From contig LNFL01000143.1 in the NCBI GenBank assembly GCA_001464275.1, positions 1-62,426 on the forward strand: a DNA stretch of 62,426 nucleotides, read 5' to 3'. Positions 49,076 through 57,869 of the stretch are shown here, piece after piece. The stretch comes from Actinobacteria bacterium Ga0077560 (GTDB lineage: Bacteria > Actinomycetota > Thermoleophilia > Miltoncostaeales > Miltoncostaeaceae). A program made the translations under genes and the position numbers. The first letter of the stretch is position 1, and every line of letters begins with the position of its first letter. Under the pieces are notes generated by a model. That model saw nothing but the letters and a program-made list of their open reading frames with translations, was not told the DNA's origin and did not search any database.

Positions 49076-49693
49076 TCAGTTCTTGGACTCCTGGACCAGG
49101 ATGAGCCGCTCCATCGCCTTGGCGACAACGTTGTCGGGCACCGACCCCGTCGCACGTACGACCAGCGCATTCGGGCCGACCGTGCGTGTGAGCACCCGCA
49201 CGCGGTCCCCGCCCTCCTGACGGGTGCCCTGCGCGCCCGGGAGGTCCCTGGGCGTCCAGGCGGTCACCCCGGGGTCGCCGAGGTCCTGCTGGGAGACCTG
49301 CAGGGAGAAGTTGAAGGCGATCGCCTTGGACGGCCAGACGGTCACGACCGCGGCCATCCCGCCGCCGCCGGTGGCGGTCCAGCGGCGCACCCCCGACCGC
49401 TCCAGGCCGGCGTCGACCATCTGCTGCGCCTGCGTGGTGTCGCGGGTGCCGAGGAGGGCGTCCAGCACGTCCACCGGGCCCGGCGCGACCGGCCCGCCGT
49501 CGTCCGCCAGCCCGTTCGGCGTCGGCAGGACCGTCAGCAGCTCCACCGGGTCGGCGGACGCCCCGCCCTTGTCGCGCGGCCCCTCGGGCCCGCAGCCGCC
49601 GGCCAGCAGCGCGCAGGCGGCCAGCAGCGCGGCGGTGCGCGCGAGGCGGCCGGCAGAGATTAACCAGCCCTCAACAGGTGACATGTGGGTCAT
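49076..49693 (-). CDS. Putative lipoprotein of unknown function
   Basis: 205 residues from ATG 49693 (49684 also possible). A hydrophobic N-terminus ends in a lipobox 'LLAGGC' near residue 34. The mature part has no recognised domain; 'VTVWPSKAIAFNFSLQVSQQ' and 'ALVVRATGSVPDNVVAKAME' suggest a beta/alpha fold. It is 44 bases upstream of hflX on the same strand and divergent from htpX. Confidence 0.7.
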   Translation of the reverse strand: MTHMSPVEGWLISAGRLARTAALLAACALLAGGCGPEGPRDKGGASADPVELLTVLPTPNGLADDGGPVAPGPVDVLDALLGTRDTTQAQQMVDAGLERSGVRRWTATGGGGMAAVVTVWPSKAIAFNFSLQVSQQDLGDPGVTAWTPRDLPGAQGTRQEGGDRVRVLTRTVGPNALVVRATGSVPDNVVAKAMERLILVQESKN

Positions 49694-49774
49694 GTTTCCA
49701 GGTGCCCCTATACTCGCCCTGAGGTCACGGAGGCGTCCTCGGGGGGCGCCGGTGGCCGAGATCGAGGAGGACGC

Positions 49775-50659
49775 ATGAGCCCCGCTACACAGCGGATCGG
49801 CAACACTTTCAAGACCTTCGCGCTGCTGGCCGCGCTCACCGGGCTCCTGCTCGTGTTCGGGCAGGTCGTGGGCGGGTCGAACGGCCTGATCATCTTCGCG
49901 GCCATCGCCGTGATCTTCAACTTCGCGGCGTACTGGTTCAGCGGGCCGATGGCCCTCAAGATGAGCCGCGCGCAGCCGGTGAGCGAGCAGGAGGCTCCCG
50001 AGCTGCACGAGATGATCGCGACGCTGTCCGCGCGCGCCGGGATCCCCAAGCCCGGCGTCTACATGACGCCGGCCGAGCAGCCCAACGCCTTCGCGACGGG
50101 CCGCAACCCCAAGCACGCCGCGGTCGCGGTGACCAGCGGCATCATGCAGGCGCTTCCGCGCCGCGAGCTGGAGGGCGTGATCGCCCACGAGCTCGCCCAC
50201 ATCAAGAACCGCGACATCCTCATCGCGAGCGTCGCGGCCATGGTGGCGGGCGCCATCTCGGCGATCGTGAACGTCCTGCAGTTCCAGATGCTGTTCGGCG
50301 GCGGTGACGACGACGACAGCCCCCTCGGCTTCATCGGAACCATCGCGGCGATGATCCTGGCCCCGCTGGCCGCGGTCGTCATCCAGATGGCCATCTCCCG
50401 CCAGCGCGAGTACGTGGCCGACGCGACCGGCGCCGAGATCCTCGGCGACCCGAACCCCCTGGCCGACGCGTTGGTTAGGCTCCATCGGGGGACGGAGGTC
50501 GTCCCCATGCAGGTGAACCAGGCGGCGGCGCCGCTGTACATCGTCAACCCGCTGGGGAGCTTCGGCCGCAAGATGAGCGGCCTGTTCTCCACCCACCCTC
50601 CGATGGAGGAGCGGGTGGGTCGCCTCCGGGCGATGGCGGCGTACAGTCACCGCGCCTAA
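49775..50659 (+). CDS. htpX: Membrane zinc metalloprotease HtpX
   Basis: 294 residues. Four hydrophobic segments, zinc motif HExxH in 'GVIAHELAHIKNRD', and the third ligand Glu in 'SRQREYVADATGAEI'. GAGGAGG 6 bases before ATG 49775; a TATACT hexamer at 49709-49714 is a plausible -10. It degrades misfolded membrane proteins. All catalytic residues present. Confidence 0.93.
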   Translation: MSPATQRIGNTFKTFALLAALTGLLLVFGQVVGGSNGLIIFAAIAVIFNFAAYWFSGPMALKMSRAQPVSEQEAPELHEMIATLSARAGIPKPGVYMTPAEQPNAFATGRNPKHAAVAVTSGIMQALPRRELEGVIAHELAHIKNRDILIASVAAMVAGAISAIVNVLQFQMLFGGGDDDDSPLGFIGTIAAMILAPLAAVVIQMAISRQREYVADATGAEILGDPNPLADALVRLHRGTEVVPMQVNQAAAPLYIVNPLGSFGRKMSGLFSTHPPMEERVGRLRAMAAYSHRA

Positions 50660-50681
50660 CCGACGAGCGGCGGGAGCGACG

Positions 50682-50936
50682 ATGGGTCTTCAGGAAGAGG
50701 TTGCCAAGCTGGTCGGCAGTGAGTCGGCCAAGCACAAGCGGCTGGTGGAGTACGTGATCCGGCAGATCGGCACCGACCGGAACCTGGCGGAGGTCCTCGA
50801 CGACCCGTACGTCACGAACCGGCTCTCCCCGCTGGAGCGGCGAGCGCTGCTCGAGGAGCCCGAGATCATCGACGCCGTGCACGACGAGTTGCTCGGTGAG
50901 ATGCGGGCGAAGCTCGAGGCAGCTGTCGGAGAGTAG
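50682..50936 (+). CDS. Small conserved-looking hypothetical protein
   Basis: 84 residues, highly charged and probably helical: 'HKRLVEYVIRQIGTDRNLAE' then 'YVTNRLSPLERRALLEEPEI'. GGGAGC lies before ATG 50682. It is 22 bases after htpX and likely co-transcribed. No family recognised. Confidence 0.65.
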   Translation: MGLQEEVAKLVGSESAKHKRLVEYVIRQIGTDRNLAEVLDDPYVTNRLSPLERRALLEEPEIIDAVHDELLGEMRAKLEAAVGE

Positions 50937-50985
50937 GGGTACACTCGTCCCTGTGATCGGGGACAACAGTGACCGTCAGCGACCA

Positions 50986-51012
50986 GGGCGGGGTGCCCCG
51001 TGCACCCCGCCC
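50986..51012 (+). terminator. 11-bp perfect hairpin before the histidine kinase gene
   Basis: GGGCGGGGTGC (50986-50996) pairs with GCACCCCGCCC (51002-51012) around CCCGT. It separates htpX and the small gene from the two-component pair. Confidence 0.65.
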
Positions 51013-51051
51013 TTGCTGCGTCTGCACGCCGTCTAGCGGCGGGGGTCCCGG

Positions 51052-52494
51052 GTGCGTGAGTTCTTCGAGCAGAACGAGACCATCATCCTGTTCGCCCACG
51101 GGTTGGTGTTCTTCTCCCTGGGCTTCGCGGTGTGGATCCAGCGGCGGCGCGCGAGCCGGCTGGTCCTCACCAACGCGCTGATCTGGCTCGCCGCCTTCGC
51201 GTTCATCGAGGCGTTCGCGGTGTGGGGTCAGGTCTTCGTCCCCATCCAGGAGGAGTATCTCGACGACAACCTGGTCGATGCGCTGGTGGTGTTGCGCGGC
51301 CTCCTGCAGACCGGGGCCTTCCTCTTCCTGGTCCAGTTCGGTCTGCGGCTCCTGCAGCTGGCCCCGAGGACGCGCCATGCGCTCACCGCCCTCTCGATCG
51401 TGGCGTGGTGCGCGCTGCCGATCCTCACCGCCGTGCTCGCCCGAAGTCAGGGCTGGGGCGTGGTGGATTGGGAGCGGTCACTGGACGCCACGGCGCGCCT
51501 GATCTTCCTGCTGCCCGGCGCCATGCTGGCCGCCGTGGGCCTGTGGCGCCAGCGCGGCGCGCTCACCGCCGCCGGCATGACCGGCATCAAGAGCTACGCG
51601 GCGGCCGCAGCCGGCGTGCTCGCGATCTACGGCGTCCTGGCGGGGCTCATCATCGAGCCCGCGCCGTGGGCCCCCGGGCCGATGAGCGACCGCTCGTGGT
51701 TCGAGGCCACCGGGCTGCCCCTGGCGGCGCTGCGCGGTCTCGCGGGCCTCGCGCTGTGCGTGCTGGCCGTCAAGCTGCTCGAGATCTTCGAGGTGGAGGC
51801 CAAGCAGCGCCTCGACGCCCTGGAGCGATCCCGGGCCGTGGCCGAGGAGCGGGCCCGGTTCCGCCGCGACCTGCACGACGGCACGATCCAGTCCATCTAC
51901 GCGGCGGGCCTGCACCTGGAGGCCCTCGCGATCCGGGTCAAGGACGACGAGATGCGGCGCGAGGTGCGCAGCGTGGTCGCCGACCTGAACACGGTGACCG
52001 ACGACATCCGCCGGTACATCACCGATCTTTCGGAGACACCCGACACCGCGGCCGGCATCGCCGACCGGCTCGGCGTCCTCGCCCAGGAGTTCTCCCAGGA
52101 GACCGGCCTGGAGGTGCGGATGCGCGTGAGCGGCGTCGGGGTGAGCGGCCCCATCCCGGACGGCGCCGGACGCCACCTGGAGCAGATCCTCCGTGAGGCG
52201 CTGTCCAACAGCGCGCGCCACGCAGGGCAGTGCACGGCCGATGTGAACCTCGCCTTCGCCCCGGACGAGCTCGAGCTGGCCGTCCGCGACGACGGGTGCG
52301 GCGTCCACGCGGCCGAGAACGGCCGTGACGGCCACGGCCTGCGCAACATGCGCGAGCGCGCCCGCCGCATGGGCGGCCGCCTCACCTTCGACGGATCCGC
52401 CGGCACGCGGATCATCGTCGCCGTACCGCTGGATTCCGACGTGCCGGCCCCCCTCCCGACTCCACGACCCTTTCCCGAGGTGATCCCCTCATGA
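51052..52494 (+). CDS. Membrane sensor histidine kinase (HisKA_3, NarL-type partner)
   Basis: 480 residues, GTG start. About six membrane helices in residues 10-245, a short coiled coil, then HisKA_3 with phospho-His near 275 in 'FRRDLHDGTIQSIYAAGLHL', and a HATPase_c domain ('ILREALSNSARHAG', 'VRDDGCGV', 'GHGLRNMRERARRMGGRL'). The membrane sensing part is unrecognised. It is coupled by 4 bases to its response regulator. Confidence 0.92.
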   Translation: MREFFEQNETIILFAHGLVFFSLGFAVWIQRRRASRLVLTNALIWLAAFAFIEAFAVWGQVFVPIQEEYLDDNLVDALVVLRGLLQTGAFLFLVQFGLRLLQLAPRTRHALTALSIVAWCALPILTAVLARSQGWGVVDWERSLDATARLIFLLPGAMLAAVGLWRQRGALTAAGMTGIKSYAAAAAGVLAIYGVLAGLIIEPAPWAPGPMSDRSWFEATGLPLAALRGLAGLALCVLAVKLLEIFEVEAKQRLDALERSRAVAEERARFRRDLHDGTIQSIYAAGLHLEALAIRVKDDEMRREVRSVVADLNTVTDDIRRYITDLSETPDTAAGIADRLGVLAQEFSQETGLEVRMRVSGVGVSGPIPDGAGRHLEQILREALSNSARHAGQCTADVNLAFAPDELELAVRDDGCGVHAAENGRDGHGLRNMRERARRMGGRLTFDGSAGTRIIVAVPLDSDVPAPLPTPRPFPEVIPS

Positions 52495-53159
52495 GCACCA
52501 ATACCGAGTCCATCCGCGTGCTGATCGTCGACGACCACGCCGTCGTCCGGATCGGGCTCAAGACCCTGCTCGCGAACACCGCCGGGTTCCGTGTGGTCGG
52601 GGAGGCCGGGACGGTCGCCGAGGCCATCGCGCTCGCCGTCCAGGCTCGACCCGACGTGGTCCTGATGGACGTGCGGCTGCCCGACGGCAGCGGCGTCGAG
52701 GCCTGTCGCCGCATCAAGGCCGACAACTCCGAGATCCGCGTGGTGATGCTCACCTCGTACCAGGACGAGGAGGCCATCGTGGGCGCGGTCATGGCCGGCG
52801 CCTCCGGCTACCTGCTCAAGCAGGCCGACTCGGACCGGCTCACCCAGGCCATCCGGGACGCGGCGGCCGGTGAGAGCTCGCTGGACCCGCGCGCCGCCGG
52901 GACCCTGCTGAGCCAGTTCCGCGAGCTGTCGGCCAAGCAGGCCGAGGCCGAGCTGGCCGGGCTCACCGATCGCGAGCGCCGCATGCTCGCCCTCATCGCC
53001 GAGGGCTACACCAACCGGGCGATCGGCGAGGTGCTCCACCTCTCCGAGAAGACCGTGCGGAACCACGTGAGCCAGCTGCTGCGCAAGCTGGGCTTCCAGC
53101 GGCGGTCCCAGGCCGCGGCGTGGGCCGGGCAGCGTCGCCTGGAGCTCCCGCCGGCCTGA
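52491..53159 (+). CDS. NarL/LuxR-family response regulator
   Basis: 222 residues. Receiver domain with phospho-Asp near 60 ('VVLMDVRLPDGSGVEA'), 'MLTSYQDEEA' and 'GYLLKQA'; C-terminal LuxR helix-turn-helix at about 155-215 ('LTDRERRMLALIAEGYTNRA', 'HLSEKTVRNHVSQLLRKLGF'). It resembles the DevR/DosR branch in overall layout. Target genes unknown. Confidence 0.93.
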   Translation: MSTNTESIRVLIVDDHAVVRIGLKTLLANTAGFRVVGEAGTVAEAIALAVQARPDVVLMDVRLPDGSGVEACRRIKADNSEIRVVMLTSYQDEEAIVGAVMAGASGYLLKQADSDRLTQAIRDAAAGESSLDPRAAGTLLSQFRELSAKQAEAELAGLTDRERRMLALIAEGYTNRAIGEVLHLSEKTVRNHVSQLLRKLGFQRRSQAAAWAGQRRLELPPA

Positions 53160-53268
53160 CGCTCCGCGGGGTCGCGGACCGGCCGTCCGGGCGGTAACGG
53201 ACAGCCGGTCGCCGGGGTACCATCGGCGCCGAGCCGCCCGGCTCGTGAAACCCTTCAGGAGGACCCGC

Positions 53269-54216
53269 ATGAGCACCCCGGCCGGTTGGTACGACGACCC
53301 CACGCGCGGTGGTCGTCTGCGCTACTGGGACGGTGCCCAGTGGACGGAGTGGGTGAGCGAGAACGGCCAGACCGCCAGCGAGCCCATCGGCGCGCCGGCG
53401 GCGCCCGCCTCCGGGACGCCCTCCCAGGTGGTGGAGGTCCCCGCCGAGTACGCCTCGGTGGGCCAGCAGGCCGCGCAGCCGACGCCCGGCATCCAGCCGG
53501 CCCCCGCCGCCGGCGGCACATGGGGTGCGACGCCCGCGGCCGCGGGCACCGGCGCGACGGCCGCGTACCCGGTTCAGCCCATCGGCCGCATCGGCCATCT
53601 CGTCGCGGCGGCCGGCGGCCTGCTCACGCTGGGCTCCATCGGGCAGACGCTCACCGAGCAGCCCGGGCTCGTGAAGTACGAGGCGTCCGCCGCCGTGCCG
53701 GTCACCGGTCTGGTGCTCACCGCCGCCTGCGTGGCCGCGGCGTTCGTCCCCAACATCTGGGCGCGCCTGGCCGGGCACCTCGTGGGTGCCGGCGCGACGG
53801 TGTTCCTGCTGCTCTTCATGCTCGGCACCAAGACCGGTGACGAGTTCCTCGCGGGCGTGGACGTGGAGGCGAAGGCCGGCTGGTGGTTCATCGCGTTCGC
53901 CGCGCTGCTGGCGCTGGTGGGACTGCTGGTGGCGACGTTCTTCTTCACCACAGCCGCCCGGGGCGATGACGGCCGCGACAAGGGGGCCGCGCCCTTCGGG
54001 ATCATCGGGTTCATCGTCGCGCTCGTGGGAGGGCTGGTGATCCCGCTGGCGGCGGCCGGCGGCGCCGCCAGCCTGCTGGGCAAGCACGACAGCGACGCCT
54101 CGTCCGGCCGCATCGGCGGCCGCGGGCTGGCGATCGCCGGGTTCTGGTTCGGCCTGGCGGCCTTCGCCGCCTGGACGCTGGGGCTCTGGATCGGCGGGGT
54201 CGTGGCCCAGCCCTGA
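53269..54216 (+). CDS. DUF2510 membrane protein
   Basis: 315 residues from ATG 53269, set by CAGGAGGA 7 bases upstream. An N-terminal DUF2510 motif ('PAGWYDDPTRGGRLRYWDGA', 'QWTEWVSENG') is followed by a Pro/Ala linker and six or so membrane helices (about 110-310). DUF2510 is typical of actinobacteria; function unknown. TACCAT at 53218-53223 may be the -10. Confidence 0.85.
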   Translation: MSTPAGWYDDPTRGGRLRYWDGAQWTEWVSENGQTASEPIGAPAAPASGTPSQVVEVPAEYASVGQQAAQPTPGIQPAPAAGGTWGATPAAAGTGATAAYPVQPIGRIGHLVAAAGGLLTLGSIGQTLTEQPGLVKYEASAAVPVTGLVLTAACVAAAFVPNIWARLAGHLVGAGATVFLLLFMLGTKTGDEFLAGVDVEAKAGWWFIAFAALLALVGLLVATFFFTTAARGDDGRDKGAAPFGIIGFIVALVGGLVIPLAAAGGAASLLGKHDSDASSGRIGGRGLAIAGFWFGLAAFAAWTLGLWIGGVVAQP

Positions 54217-54221
54217 CCGGA

Positions 54222-54255
54222 ACGGCGCGGGCGCCCACGGGGCCGCCCGCGCCGT
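54222..54255 (+). terminator. 12-bp perfect hairpin after the DUF2510 gene
   Basis: ACGGCGCGGGCG (54222-54233) pairs with CGCCCGCGCCGT (54244-54255) around a 10-base loop, 5 bases after the stop codon. Confidence 0.65.
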
Positions 54256-54324
54256 CGGGACCTCCCATTAGTGTGTTTCCGGATGCATGATTTACAATGC
54301 GTCTGTCCGAAAGCAGGAATCACC

Positions 54325-54687
54325 GTGGAACACACATCCGAACTGCGCACGATCGGTACATCCACCGTCGCTGAAGCCGCGCACGGCTGGACGTTCCTGA
54401 CCAACCACGCCCACGTGATGGTGGCGCTGGCGATGGATCCCGACATGCGCGTGCGCGATCTCGCGGACGCCGTGGGAATCACCGAACGTGCCGCCCAGCG
54501 CATCGTGGGCGAGCTCGTGGACGGGGGCTACCTCCGTCGCGAGAAGCACGGCCGGCGCAACCGGTACCACCTGGATCCCTCGCTGCCGTTGCGCCACCCG
54601 CTGGAGGGGCACCACAGCATCGGCCGCCTGCTGGACGTGCTCGCGGAGGAACGCGAGCCCGACATCAGGCCCGCGCAGGCGAGCTGA
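54325..54687 (+). CDS. Winged-helix transcriptional regulator (MarR/ArsR-like)
   Basis: 120 residues from GTG 54325 with AGCAGGA upstream; a GTG at 54271 would add 18 unlikely residues. The wHTH spans about 25-85: 'FLTNHAHVMVALAMDPDMRV', 'LADAVGITERAAQRIVGELV', wing 'YLRREKHGRRNRYHL'. This short layout is common in actinobacteria. TACAAT at 54293-54298 is a plausible -10 in an AT-richer patch. Target unknown; convergent with the CNNM gene. Confidence 0.85.
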   Translation: MEHTSELRTIGTSTVAEAAHGWTFLTNHAHVMVALAMDPDMRVRDLADAVGITERAAQRIVGELVDGGYLRREKHGRRNRYHLDPSLPLRHPLEGHHSIGRLLDVLAEEREPDIRPAQAS

Positions 54688-54709
54688 CCTCCACGCCCGT
54701 CGTGGCCGA

Positions 54710-56017
54710 TCAGGCCTCGGCGGGCGGCGGCGGGGGAGCGGTGATGCGCACGCGGGTGACGCGCTGGCCGCGCATCTCGTCGACGGTGAAGTCCACCCCG
54801 TCACGCTCGATCGTGTCGCCCGGCACCGGCAGCCGGCCGAGCGCGTCGAACACCAGGCCGCCCAGCGACTCGTAGGGGCCGTCCGCGAACTCCAGGCCGG
54901 TCAGCTCGGCGACCTCGGAGATCGCGAGCGAGGCCCGCACCAGCCACGCCCCTTCGCCGACGTGCTGGACGGGTGTGACCGGGGTGTCGAACTCGTCGTC
55001 GATCTCCCCGACGATCTCCTCGATGAGGTCCTCGAGGGTCACCACCCCGGCGACGGACCCGTACTCGTCCACGACCACCGCCAGGTGGTCGCGCCCGCGC
55101 CGGAACCGGGTGAGCAGGTCGTCGAGGCGCGCGGTCTCCAGCACCATCTGCGCGGGGCGAAGCAGCGGCGCGAGGTCGCTGGGTGCGTCGGGCACGTCCA
55201 TGGCCTCCAGCAGCCGCCGCACATGGAGGGTGCCGCGGATGTCGTCCAGATCCCCGCCGTGCACGGGATAGCGCGTGTAGGGGTGGCGTCGCACCATCGC
55301 CGCGGCCTCCGCGGGGCTCAGGCCGACGTTGAGCGCCACGACGTCGGGACGGGGGACCATCACCGTGCGGACCTGCTGCTCCGGCAGCTCGAGCACGCCC
55401 AGCAGCATCCGCTGCTCGTCCTCCTCGAGGATCCCCTCCTCGCCCGAGGACTCCACCATGAGCCGCAGCTCCTCGGCGGTCCGCTGGCCCATCACCGACG
55501 GCTCCGGCAACCCCAGCAGGCGGGTGGTGACGCGGGAGAGGCGCTCCAGTGCCCACACGAACGGCCGGAAGGCGGTCGCGAAGGCGCGCACGGGGCCGAT
55601 CACCGTCACCGCCACCCGCTCCGGGTGGGTGAGGCAGGCGGTCTTGGGCACGATCTCCCCGAGCACGACCGTGAGCGCGGTGACCACCGAGAAGGCGATG
55701 GCGATGCTGATGACGACCGTCGCGGTCCGCCCCACGATGTTGCCCAGCGGATCGAACGCACCGCCGACGATGCGCCGCACCGCCGGCTCGCCCACGGCAC
55801 CGGCGGCCAGCGACGCGGCGGTGATCGCGACCTGGACGGCCGAGATGAAGCGGGTCGGGTCGGCCTGCAGGTCGATCACCCGCTGGGCCCGGTGCGATCC
55901 ATCGCGGGCCATCTCGCGCAGCTTCAGCGGGTTCGCCGACACGAAGGCGTATTCCGCCGCGACGAAGAAGGCATTCCATGCGACGATCACCGCGAGGGCG
56001 ATCAGACCGAGCGTCAC
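54710..56017 (-). CDS. CNNM/CorC-type transporter (hemolysin family, DUF21-CBS-CorC_HlyC)
   Basis: 435 residues, GTG start. The DUF21 membrane domain (about 1-190, 'WNAFFVAAEYAFVSANPLKL', 'TVVLGEIVPKTACL'), a CBS pair (about 215-335, 'VMVPRPDVVALNV', 'VVVDEYGSVAGVVTLEDLIE'), and a C-terminal CorC_HlyC domain. Members export or import Mg2+ or other divalent cations. Complete. Confidence 0.92.
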   Translation of the reverse strand: MTLGLIALAVIVAWNAFFVAAEYAFVSANPLKLREMARDGSHRAQRVIDLQADPTRFISAVQVAITAASLAAGAVGEPAVRRIVGGAFDPLGNIVGRTATVVISIAIAFSVVTALTVVLGEIVPKTACLTHPERVAVTVIGPVRAFATAFRPFVWALERLSRVTTRLLGLPEPSVMGQRTAEELRLMVESSGEEGILEEDEQRMLLGVLELPEQQVRTVMVPRPDVVALNVGLSPAEAAAMVRRHPYTRYPVHGGDLDDIRGTLHVRRLLEAMDVPDAPSDLAPLLRPAQMVLETARLDDLLTRFRRGRDHLAVVVDEYGSVAGVVTLEDLIEEIVGEIDDEFDTPVTPVQHVGEGAWLVRASLAISEVAELTGLEFADGPYESLGGLVFDALGRLPVPGDTIERDGVDFTVDEMRGQRVTRVRITAPPPPPAEA

Positions 56018-56178
56018 ACCGTGTCTCCGGATTCACCGACCGTGGCCTGGGAGTATGCCTTGCCTGGGCGCGTGCGCACCCCCGGACCGCCTGCGCCCCA
56101 GGAAAGCTGATCGGTGGTATAAGCTGCGCCCCGCACCGGACCCGTCCTGTGGTCCGTCCACGCCATGCCAGGGGTGTG
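56018..56178 (+). promoter_or_regulatory. Divergent control region between the CNNM gene and the ABC importer
   Basis: A -10-like TATAAG at 56118-56123 is the clearest element, about 56 bases before the importer ATG. No TPP-type or other recognisable riboswitch pattern was seen in the leader. Confidence 0.35.
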
Positions 56179-57045
56179 ATGCAGATGTTCGGAGGCTTCC
56201 GGGCCTTTCACGCGGCGCCCGACGCGGTCCCCTCGGGGACGGGCGCTCCCGCACTGAGCGTGCGGGGCGTGAGCAAGCGGTACAACACGGGCGCGCTCGC
56301 GCTCACCGAGACCTCCATCGACGTCGCCGAGGGCGAGTTCGTGTCGCTGGTGGGTCCCTCCGGCTGCGGCAAGTCCACGATGCTGGGCCTCATCGCCGGG
56401 CTCCTGGCGCCCGACACGGGCTCCATCGAGCTGGACGGGGCCCCGGTGACCGGGCCGGGCGGCAGCCGGGCCATGGTCTTCCAGGACGCGGCGCTCATGC
56501 CGTGGCTCACCGTGCGCCACAACGTCGAGTACGGGCTGCGCGCTCAGGGCGTCCCCCGCGCCGAGCGCCGTGAGCGCGCCCTGGAGGCCATCGCGATGGT
56601 CCGTCTGGAGCACGTGACCGACCGGCACCCCCACGAGCTGTCCGGCGGGATGCGGCAGCGGGTGGCGATCGCCCGCGCGCTGGTCCTTCGCCCGCGTGTG
56701 CTGCTCATGGACGAGCCCTTCTCCGCGCTCGACGCACAGACCCGCACGGTGCTGCACGAGGAGCTCCAGCGCATCTACCTCGAGACGCGTCCCGCGGTGG
56801 TGTTCGTGACGCACAACCTCATGGAGGCCGCCTTCCTGGCGGACACCGTGTACCTGATGTCCTCGGGCCCCGGCCGGATCGTGCGCCGTTACTCGGTCGA
56901 CGTGGCCCGCCCCCGCGAGGAGCGCGACCCGCGGCTCACCGAGATCCGGAACGACATGCTGGAGCGCATGCGCCAGGAGGCGCACGACCAGGCCGCGGCC
57001 ACGGGCCGCCCGCCGCTCGCCGCGACCGCAGCGGTCGCCGAGTGA
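56179..57045 (+). CDS. ABC importer ATPase, nitrate/sulfonate/taurine type
   Basis: 288 residues from ATG 56179 (second ATG at 56185) with AGGGG upstream. Walker A 'GPSGCGKSTMLGLIAGLL', Q-loop 'VFQDAALMPWLTVRHNVEYG', signature 'LSGGMRQRVAIARALVL', Walker B 'VLLMDEPFSALDAQTR', switch His 'FVTHNLMEAAFLAD'. The 'ALMPWLTVRHNV' block is typical of SsuB/TauB/NrtD-type ATPases. First of three coupled genes. Confidence 0.92.
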   Translation: MQMFGGFRAFHAAPDAVPSGTGAPALSVRGVSKRYNTGALALTETSIDVAEGEFVSLVGPSGCGKSTMLGLIAGLLAPDTGSIELDGAPVTGPGGSRAMVFQDAALMPWLTVRHNVEYGLRAQGVPRAERRERALEAIAMVRLEHVTDRHPHELSGGMRQRVAIARALVLRPRVLLMDEPFSALDAQTRTVLHEELQRIYLETRPAVVFVTHNLMEAAFLADTVYLMSSGPGRIVRRYSVDVARPREERDPRLTEIRNDMLERMRQEAHDQAAATGRPPLAATAAVAE

Positions 57046-57869
57046 CCGCCGAGCCGGCCGGCGGCCGGACGGGCGTGCCGGGCACGGCCGCCGTTGTCAC
57101 CGCCGCGGTGTGGGTGGTGCGCCGGCTGTGGCTGCTGGCGCTGCTGCTGTTCCTGTGGTGGCTGATCACGCGGGCCGGGTGGGTGAGTGCGGTCAAGCTG
57201 CCGCCGCCCGCCGACGTGTGGCAGGAGCTCGTCGACGCCTTCCGCGACCGCGACCTGCTGGGCGCCATCGGCAGCACCCTCGGGCGACTGCTGCAGGGGT
57301 GGGCCGTCGGCGTGGCGGCGGCCGTGACGTTGGGCTTGTTCGCCGGGGCCATCCCGTTCGTGGAGGACGGCGTCCGCCCGCTGATGTCGGGGCTGCAGGC
57401 CGTGCCGACCATCGCCTTCCTGCCGGTGGCGATCCTGTGGTTCGGGTACGGCCCGGCCGCCGTGATGGCCATCACGATCTTCGGCACGTTCAAGCCGATG
57501 ACGCTCGCGACCATCAGCGCGGTGCACCAGATCTCCCCGACGCTGCGTCAGGCCGGGCGCGCCATGGGCGCGAAGGGGCTGTTCTTCCAGCGCACCCTGG
57601 TGCTCCCCGCGACCGTCCCCGCGCTGGTGACGGGCCTGCGCCTGTCGTGGGCGTTCGCCTGGCGGTCGCTGATGGCCGCCGAGCTCATCGTGGGCGGCAC
57701 CCCCGGCCTGGGCCAGCTGCTGGAGGAGGGCCGCGAGCTCAACGACATCCAGCTGGTCATCGGGGTGATCGTGGTGATCGCCGCCATCGGCATCGTCGTG
57801 GAGCAGGTGGCCTTCACCCGCTTCGAGCGCTGGGTCAAGCATCGGTGGGGGCTTGCCACCCCGGTCTGA
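57042..57869 (+). CDS. ABC importer permease, nitrate/sulfonate/taurine type
   Basis: 275 residues, GTG overlapping the ATPase stop. About six membrane helices, and the coupling-helix loop 'ELIVGGTPGLGQLLEEGREL' characteristic of SsuC/TauC permeases; also 'GSTLGRLLQGWAVGVAAAVT'. Its end overlaps the substrate-binding gene by 17 bases. Confidence 0.92.
   Translation: MTAEPAGGRTGVPGTAAVVTAAVWVVRRLWLLALLLFLWWLITRAGWVSAVKLPPPADVWQELVDAFRDRDLLGAIGSTLGRLLQGWAVGVAAAVTLGLFAGAIPFVEDGVRPLMSGLQAVPTIAFLPVAILWFGYGPAAVMAITIFGTFKPMTLATISAVHQISPTLRQAGRAMGAKGLFFQRTLVLPATVPALVTGLRLSWAFAWRSLMAAELIVGGTPGLGQLLEEGRELNDIQLVIGVIVVIAAIGIVVEQVAFTRFERWVKHRWGLATPV

Noticed and set aside
56018-56178. TPP riboswitch before the SsuA/ThiY-type importer
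   Set aside because: The conserved CUGAGA and ACCUGAUC words are absent.
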